Part shown: piece after piece, positions 7,681 through 12,187 of the stretch
Position numbering within the stretch: position 1 is the stretch's first letter
Layout: each line of letters starts with the position of its first letter
NCBI GenBank assembly: GCA_938014945.1
Contig: CALLQH010000306.1
Location: forward strand, 1 to 12,187
Origin: an uncultured bacterium
Lineage (GTDB): Bacteria > Pseudomonadota > Alphaproteobacteria > SP197
Length of the DNA stretch: 12,187 bases
Direction: 5' to 3'
Translations under genes and position numbers: made by a program
The notes under the pieces: generated by a model
What the model was told of the DNA's origin: nothing
Seen by the model: the letters and a program-made list of their open reading frames with translations, nothing else
The model's database searches: none

Positions 7681-9184
7681 AACGCCCGATGACAAAGGCC
7701 GGCGGCGCCTGATCCTGGCTGCACAGCGGATCGCGACGGGCCGTCTGGCCGGAAGCCTCACGGAGGAAAGCGATTGCTTCCTCGCGGGCGCATCCATCCG
7801 AACCGCTGGGCGTATGACCGGCCCAGGGATAGATCATGTGCCGGCTGTTGGGGAAATGCGTGGCGATCTCCGCCGCCCACTCAGGCGGTGTCGCGGGATC
7901 ATAGGCGCCGTTGATGAACAGGATCGGCAGATCATCCTCGACAGGCCGGGGATCATCCTGCGCAAGCGGCGTGACGGGCCAGTCGTCGCAGGCCGGCTCG
8001 GTCTGGATGGCCGCGCCGGCCCTGCCGAGAACGCCGTACTTCAGAACCTCGCGGCTGACGACCTCATGATCGGTGAAGGGAACGAACTCACGGCACCAGA
8101 CGGTCAGGAACGCACCCTCAGCGAGCGCCCAGTCGGCGAGGTAGGGATACCAGTAGAACATCGTGAAGCCGGTGGAGTCACCGTCCAGACCCGCCTCGAG
8201 CAGGCTCGGAATGTAGGGAAGGGCCTCGCTCACATAGAACGCATCGTAGATGTAGAACACCAGATCATCGCCGCTCATCAGGATCGACTTGCCCCTGCCC
8301 CATCGGTCGACATCGACAACGATCAGGCGCTCCGGCTCCTCGTTCATCTGTTCCAGCCGGGAAAGGAACCGCTGTCGAAGCTCGGGAAAGGCCCTGTTGC
8401 AGGCGTCCTGCGCCTCGCAGTCGGTGAACAGACGATCGAAGCTGCGCCAGGTCATGAACGGCAGGTCCTCGTCGGCATGACCTCCCGTACCCATGGTGCT
8501 GTCGAGTACTGCGGCATGCACAAGTCCCGGATGGCGACGGATGGTTTCCAGGGCGACCCGCGTGCCGAAGGAAAAGGCCCACAGATCGACCTGCCCGTAA
8601 CCCAGCACCGCGGCGATGTCGGCAATGTCATCGGCCATGGCATGGGTAGAGACCGCCTCGACGGTGACGCCGGCCTCGTCCAGCCGTTGACGGCAGGCCG
8701 CAATCGCCGCGGACTGGCGCGAAAAGAAGGGCTGGTCGGAACCTGGCGGCTCGTCCGCCTCGCGCGCCTGCGCATTGGCTTCCGGACAATCCAGGCTCGG
8801 CACCGAGGCCCCCGTGCCTCGGGCGTCGAAAAGCACCACTGCGCGCCCTTCGATCAGACTAGCTGCTGTTTCAAGCCACCACCCGGTCATGTCGCTTTCG
8901 GGGTAGGCCTCTCGGAAGGTCGCAGCCCCCGGTCCGCCCTGAACAAAGACCACGGGCACCGCTGTGTAATCCACCCCGGGCTTGACGATGACAGCGACCG
9001 GCAGCGTGAAGCGTTCCGCGCTCTCTTCCGCGCGAAACGCCGGCACAACGACCTCGTAACATTGCGCTGCCAGCCCCTGCGGCGGATCAAACCAGCAGGC
9101 CGTTTCGTCGATGGTGGCATCCGCCGCCCTGCCGGGCATCGTCGCGCTCAGCATTGCCGTCACGATCAAGGCGATCATGCGCAT
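7679..9184 (-). CDS. Exported alpha/beta hydrolase, peptidase S33/TAP-like type
   Basis: A 501-residue secreted hydrolase resembling prolyl aminopeptidase/tripeptidyl aminopeptidase-type S33 enzymes with a TAP-like C-terminal part. Residues 1-20 form a signal peptide with cleavage likely near GRA-ADA. VQGGPG (81-86) is the oxyanion loop (the family HGGPG). The nucleophile is Ser205 in AFSFGT, a GxSxG variant with Ala first; Asp429 lies in GAYDPATPP and His457 in WAGHTPSG. A cap of about 210 residues separates Ser and Asp. Ten cysteines, an even number, fit disulfides in the periplasm. The family releases N-terminal residues or peptides from peptides, and some members cleave esters; specificity cannot be read here. 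The ATG at 9184 has GGGAG six bases upstream; an ATG two codons later is less well placed. It heads the minus-strand operon. Confidence 0.88.
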   Translation of the reverse strand: MRMIALIVTAMLSATMPGRAADATIDETACWFDPPQGLAAQCYEVVVPAFRAEESAERFTLPVAVIVKPGVDYTAVPVVFVQGGPGAATFREAYPESDMTGWWLETAASLIEGRAVVLFDARGTGASVPSLDCPEANAQAREADEPPGSDQPFFSRQSAAIAACRQRLDEAGVTVEAVSTHAMADDIADIAAVLGYGQVDLWAFSFGTRVALETIRRHPGLVHAAVLDSTMGTGGHADEDLPFMTWRSFDRLFTDCEAQDACNRAFPELRQRFLSRLEQMNEEPERLIVVDVDRWGRGKSILMSGDDLVFYIYDAFYVSEALPYIPSLLEAGLDGDSTGFTMFYWYPYLADWALAEGAFLTVWCREFVPFTDHEVVSREVLKYGVLGRAGAAIQTEPACDDWPVTPLAQDDPRPVEDDLPILFINGAYDPATPPEWAAEIATHFPNSRHMIYPWAGHTPSGSDGCAREEAIAFLREASGQTARRDPLCSQDQAPPAFVIGR

Positions 9185-9266
9185 GAAACTCTCCCTGCTA
9201 TCATGCTTCCGTCGGAGTGCTAAAAGCTGTCAGGTTATCTTACACAGCAACGCAGGAGAGTCGTTC
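9185..9266. promoter_or_regulatory. Divergent intergenic region with presumed back-to-back promoters
   Basis: These 82 bases separate the divergent hydrolase and reductase genes and must carry control signals for both, unless transcription enters from outside. The core 9219-9245 is the most AT-rich stretch nearby. GCTGT (9226-9230) and ACAGC (9244-9248) form a short dyad that could be an operator. No good -35/-10 pair could be assigned by eye. A 12-bp perfect palindrome, TCATGCGCATGA (9175-9186), overlaps the hydrolase start codon but may simply reflect its Met-Arg-Met codons. Confidence 0.4.
9254..9258 (+). promoter_or_regulatory. Ribosome binding site setting the reductase start
   Basis: AGGAG at 9254-9258, eight bases before the ATG at 9267, decides for this start over the in-frame upstream start at 9111, which would add 52 residues read from inside the divergent gene. 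Confidence 0.75.
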
Positions 9267-9992
9267 ATGGGACGTGTGGCATTGGTATCGGGGGCCTCGC
9301 GGGGCATCGGGCGGGGCATCGCCAAGGCGCTGGCGGGGGCCGGCTACACGGTCGCGGCGAACTACCGCAGCGATGACGCGGCCGCCGCCTCGCTTGCCGC
9401 CGAGAGCGGCGTGAAGACCTACAAGTGGGATGTCTCGGACTACGACGCCTGCGTCGCGGGCGTCGAGAAGGTGGTCGCCGACCTCGGCCCCGTCGAGGTG
9501 CTGGTCAACAATGCCGGCATCTCGCCCGACAAGTTCCTGCACAAGATGGACGCCGCCCTCTGGCACAAGGTCATCGCGACCAATCTCGACAGCTTCTTCA
9601 ACATGACCCATCAGGTGATCAACCCGATGCGCCAGGCGGGCTTCGGCCGCATCATCAACATCGCCTCGCTTTCGGCCTTCGCGCCGAGCTACGGCGAGAC
9701 GAGCTACGGTGCGGCCAAGGGCGCCATGGTCTCCTTCACCAAGGCGCTGGCCAAGGAAAGCGCCGCCAAGGGCATCACGGTCAACGCCGTGGCGCCGGGT
9801 TACGTCGATACCGACATGGTGCGCGTCGCGCCCCAGGAGTGGATCGACAACCTGGTCAGGGACCACATCCTGGTCGGCCGTATCGGCAAGGTCGAGGATG
9901 TCGCGCGCTGCGTCCTGTTCCTGGCCGCCGACGACGCCGATTTCATCACCGGGGCCACGATCGACGTCAACGGCGGACACCTCATGCGGTGA
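9267..9992 (+). CDS. PhaB/FabG-type NADPH-dependent short-chain reductase
   Basis: A 241-residue classical short-chain dehydrogenase/reductase, most like acetoacetyl-CoA reductase (PhaB, making (R)-3-hydroxybutyryl-CoA for polyhydroxyalkanoate) or 3-oxoacyl-ACP reductase (FabG). GASRGIG (9-15) is the cofactor loop and Arg34 after strand 2 suggests NADPH. NNAG (81-84), Asn106, Ser134, Tyr147 and Lys151 (YGAAK) complete the catalytic set. The segment YKWDVSDYDACVAG (52-65) is very close to alphaproteobacterial PhaB. But residues 137-146, where PhaB has GQKGQFGQTN, read AFAPSYGETS, so the substrate pocket differs and I withhold a gene symbol. The length equals PhaB. It overlaps the next gene by 4 bases and shares its operon. 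No phaA or phaC is in the window. Confidence 0.88.
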   Translation: MGRVALVSGASRGIGRGIAKALAGAGYTVAANYRSDDAAAASLAAESGVKTYKWDVSDYDACVAGVEKVVADLGPVEVLVNNAGISPDKFLHKMDAALWHKVIATNLDSFFNMTHQVINPMRQAGFGRIINIASLSAFAPSYGETSYGAAKGAMVSFTKALAKESAAKGITVNAVAPGYVDTDMVRVAPQEWIDNLVRDHILVGRIGKVEDVARCVLFLAADDADFITGATIDVNGGHLMR

Positions 9993-11659
9993 CGACAACT
10001 TCCGCCAGCGTTGCACCTGAAGCCGTGACCGCTCAGCCGGTCATGGTCCTGGGTGCGACCGGCGTCTTCGGCAGCCGCGCCTGTCGCCTGCTCGCGCACC
10101 ACGGCGCGCCGCTCGTCGCGGTGGCGCGCGATACCGGACGGCTGGCTGCTCTCGCCGCCGCAACCGGCGCCGAAACAGCCACGGCGGATCTGCCCGGCGG
10201 GCTTGAGGCCCTGCTCGCCCGCCACCGCCCCTCCGTGGTGATCGACACCTGCGGCCCCTTCCAGCAGCGCGACTACGCCATGCCCCGCGCCTGCATTGCG
10301 GCAGGCGTGCCCTATGTCGATCTCTCCGACGGGCGCGAGGATGTATCGGCCATCGGCACCCTGGACCGCGCCGCGCGTGAAGCTGGCGTCTGTGTCATCG
10401 CCGGGGCGAGTTCCGTGCCCGGCCTTTCCTCCAGCGTCATTGCCCATCTCGAACGGCGCTTCTCGCGCCTGGAGTCGGTGGAAATCGCCATCGCGCCGGG
10501 CAACGACGCGCCGCGCGGGCGCGCCGTGATTGCCTCGATCCTCTCCTATGTCGGGCGGCCGGTCCCCCGCTGGCAGGATGGCGACTGGACCGAGGTCACC
10601 GGCTGGCAGGACAGCCGCCGCATCACCCTGGGCAGCCTGGGGAAACGCACGGTCAGTGCCTGCGACGTGCCCGATCTGGTGCTGCTGCCCCACCGCTTTC
10701 CCGGCCTGCGCCGTGTCAGCTTCCATGCCGGCCTGGAACTGCCCTTCCATCACTGGGGCCTGTGGGCGCTGTCCTGGCCGGTGCGCTGGGGCTGGCTGCG
10801 CCGTCCCGAATGCCTCACCGGCCTGCTACTGTTCCTTGCCGAACGCACGCGCCGTTTCGGCAGCGACACCGGCGGCATGCGCATCGCCCTGTCGGGCCTG
10901 GGTCACGACGGCCGGCCCCGCCATGTCACCTGGACGCTCGAAGCCCGCAACGGCGACGGCCCCATGGTGCCGGTGCTGCCCGCCGTCGCCCTGGTCCTGG
11001 CGATCCTTGCCGGCCGTTCGCCCGAACCCGGCGCGCGGCCCTGCCTCGCCGAACTGCCGCTCGCCGACATCACCGATCTCTTCGAGGGTTATGCCATCGC
11101 AGCCATGTTGGCGGAGGAAAGCCCGCCTTCCCTTTTCCGGCGCATGCTGGGCGCGGCGCTCGATACGGTGCCGCCCGCGATCCGCACCCTCCACGAACTC
11201 AGCCACGACACCACGGCATCGGGCATCGGTACCGTCGAACACGGCGACAATCCGCTGGCGCGTCTGGCCGGCTTCCTGCGTCTGCTTCCCGCCGAAGGGG
11301 ATAACCTGCCGGTTTCGGTGACCTTCGCCTCCACGCTCCGGGGCGAGACCTGGCGGCGCAGCTTCGACGGCCGGGTCGAGACCTCCCATCTGCGCCATGG
11401 CGGACCGGGCCGCGTGATCGAGCGTTTCGGTGCCCTGACCGTGGAGATGGACGTCACCGCCCATGCCGAGGGCATCGACTATGTCGCCGGCCGCAACCGC
11501 CTCTTCGGCATCCCCCTGCCGCGCTGGCTGGGGCTGAAGGCAACAGGCAGGGAACGGCGCGACGCCGCGGGCCGTTTCGGCTTCGACGTCGCCATCGACC
11601 TGCCCGGCGGCCTGCGTCTCATTGCCTATCGCGGCTGGCTTGCCCTGCCGGGCGCCTGA
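9989..11659 (+). CDS. Saccharopine dehydrogenase-like oxidoreductase with C-terminal DUF4166-type domain
   Basis: A protein of about 556 residues with two parts. Residues 19-145 are a Rossmann domain of the saccharopine-dehydrogenase NADP-binding type: GATGVFG (22-28), Arg47 at the end of strand 2, and TCGPFQ (87-92). Residues from about 385 to the end look like DUF4166, with WRRSFDG and the closing IAYRGWLAL. The linker has a Trp-rich stretch (256-269) and a hydrophobic run (327-342) that may touch a membrane. No lysine-pathway genes are nearby, so true saccharopine dehydrogenase activity is unlikely. The GTG at 9989 overlaps the reductase stop as GTGA, which fits translational coupling. A GTG at 10025 and an ATG at 10043 are alternatives, but neither has a binding site and the ATG begins within the first strand. 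Domain calls are from remembered motifs. Confidence 0.82.
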   Translation: MTTTSASVAPEAVTAQPVMVLGATGVFGSRACRLLAHHGAPLVAVARDTGRLAALAAATGAETATADLPGGLEALLARHRPSVVIDTCGPFQQRDYAMPRACIAAGVPYVDLSDGREDVSAIGTLDRAAREAGVCVIAGASSVPGLSSSVIAHLERRFSRLESVEIAIAPGNDAPRGRAVIASILSYVGRPVPRWQDGDWTEVTGWQDSRRITLGSLGKRTVSACDVPDLVLLPHRFPGLRRVSFHAGLELPFHHWGLWALSWPVRWGWLRRPECLTGLLLFLAERTRRFGSDTGGMRIALSGLGHDGRPRHVTWTLEARNGDGPMVPVLPAVALVLAILAGRSPEPGARPCLAELPLADITDLFEGYAIAAMLAEESPPSLFRRMLGAALDTVPPAIRTLHELSHDTTASGIGTVEHGDNPLARLAGFLRLLPAEGDNLPVSVTFASTLRGETWRRSFDGRVETSHLRHGGPGRVIERFGALTVEMDVTAHAEGIDYVAGRNRLFGIPLPRWLGLKATGRERRDAAGRFGFDVAIDLPGGLRLIAYRGWLALPGA

Positions 11660-11667
11660 CGGACCGA

Positions 11668-12187
11668 TCACTCCCGAAGACGGAACTCCGGCGCCAGCGG
11701 CACGCGCGCTGCCGATACCGGCCAGCCTTCCTCGGCCACCAGGCCGTCGAGCAGATCGCGCCGAGCGTCGAGATGGGGGTGGCTCGCCAGGATGGTCGGC
11801 GGCTCGCCCTCCGCATCGACCATGGGCCGCAGGGTCTCCAGGGCATCCTCATACCCCCCGGCATGACCATAAAGCGCCACCAGCGCGGGCAGGCCGGCGG
11901 CATCGGCGTCTTCCTCCCGCTCGCGGCTGAAGTGCAGTCCGCCGACCATGCCGCCGCTGCCGACCACAACATCGCCGATGCCGCTGTCACCCGAGACCAG
12001 CGCGCCCAGCAGCCCCAGCAGGACACCCGTGCTTGCCCCCCGCATGGGGTCGCGGTGGCGCACATGGCCGATCTCGTGGGCCAGCACCCAGGCCAGCGCA
12101 TTCTCGTTGGGCAGGGCCTCGATCATGGCCGTAGTCACGAAGACATGGCCGCCCAGCGTGGCGAAGGCATTCACCGTGTCGAGATCG
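11668..12187 (-). CDS. M48 family zinc metalloprotease, C-terminal part, cut by the window edge
   Basis: The frame is open to the right edge and reads DLDTVNAFATLGGHVFVT there. Members normally have more sequence before this point, so the true N-terminus lies outside; the GTG at 12174 is an ordinary valine codon. HEIGH at 12064-12078 is the zinc site HExxH, and SREREEDADAAG supplies the third ligand (the first Glu of EED) plus the conserved ADxxG. SHPHLDARRDLL is the usual C-terminal SHP motif. A glycine-rich, weakly hydrophobic segment lies between the zinc motifs. It resembles BepA/LoiP/YcaL-like periplasmic peptidases that act in envelope quality control. It converges on the previous gene with 8 bases between the stops. 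Confidence 0.88.
   Translation of the reverse strand, partial: DLDTVNAFATLGGHVFVTTAMIEALPNENALAWVLAHEIGHVRHRDPMRGASTGVLLGLLGALVSGDSGIGDVVVGSGGMVGGLHFSREREEDADAAGLPALVALYGHAGGYEDALETLRPMVDAEGEPPTILASHPHLDARRDLLDGLVAEEGWPVSAARVPLAPEFRLRE

Noticed and set aside
7666..7797. Longer start (7797) for the enoyl-CoA hydratase, adding 44 residues
   Set aside because: The extra residues are Arg-rich, do not resemble the fold, and overlap the upstream hydrolase coding region; the ATG at 7665 has a good ribosome binding site.
6941..9223. Long + strand open frame of about 760 codons
   Set aside because: It runs antisense through both the enoyl-CoA hydratase and the exported hydrolase, which have full motif sets and good ribosome binding sites; the + translation has no domain signal.
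9111..9266. Upstream start (9111) for the PhaB-like reductase
   Set aside because: It would lie inside the divergent hydrolase gene and adds 52 residues before a canonical N-terminus; AGGAG at 9254-9258 supports 9267.
12172..12174. GTG at 12174 as the start of the M48 protease
   Set aside because: Codons before it (DLDT) continue in frame to the edge and match the family's usual sequence before NAF, so the gene extends beyond the window.

Overview
The window reads as chromosomal DNA from a high-GC proteobacterium. The PhaB-type reductase resembles alphaproteobacterial acetoacetyl-CoA reductases, so an alphaproteobacterium is my best guess; that is inference from protein style, as there is no rRNA or other marker here. 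Coding density is very high: no gap between genes exceeds about 100 bases, and I see no tRNA, rRNA, insertion sequence, phage gene or CRISPR array.

Left half (15-6141, + strand): three tandem, closely related CocE/NonD-family serine hydrolases of 672, 672 (counting the interrupted codon) and 673 residues. All three keep the Ser-Asp-His triad, and all share a C-terminal stretch after the jelly-roll domain. The middle copy has a TAG stop at codon 325, exactly where both sister genes have a TAT tyrosine codon. The frame is otherwise open to its normal end. This is the most notable observation in the window.

Middle (6142-6881): a 101-base leader with two perfect inverted repeats, then a small ParA/ParF-type ATPase with no ParB-type partner in view. 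It ends 4 bases from an oppositely oriented unit.

Minus-strand pair (9184 down to 6886): an exported alpha/beta hydrolase (peptidase S33/TAP-like type) is followed after 13 bases by an enoyl-CoA hydratase/isomerase whose ribosome binding site overlaps the upstream stop codon. They look like one operon.

Right part: from an 82-base divergent intergenic region, a + strand pair runs the other way. It has a PhaB/FabG-type short-chain reductase and, overlapping its stop codon (GTGA), a two-domain saccharopine-dehydrogenase-like/DUF4166 protein. The window closes with the C-terminal part of an M48 zinc metalloprotease on the minus strand, convergent with the previous gene and cut by the right edge.

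The genes suggest ester/amide hydrolysis together with acyl-CoA and hydroxyacyl-CoA chemistry, but nothing fixes a substrate. I found no convincing evidence of a wholly new system; the interrupted, tandemly triplicated hydrolase array is the best lead.
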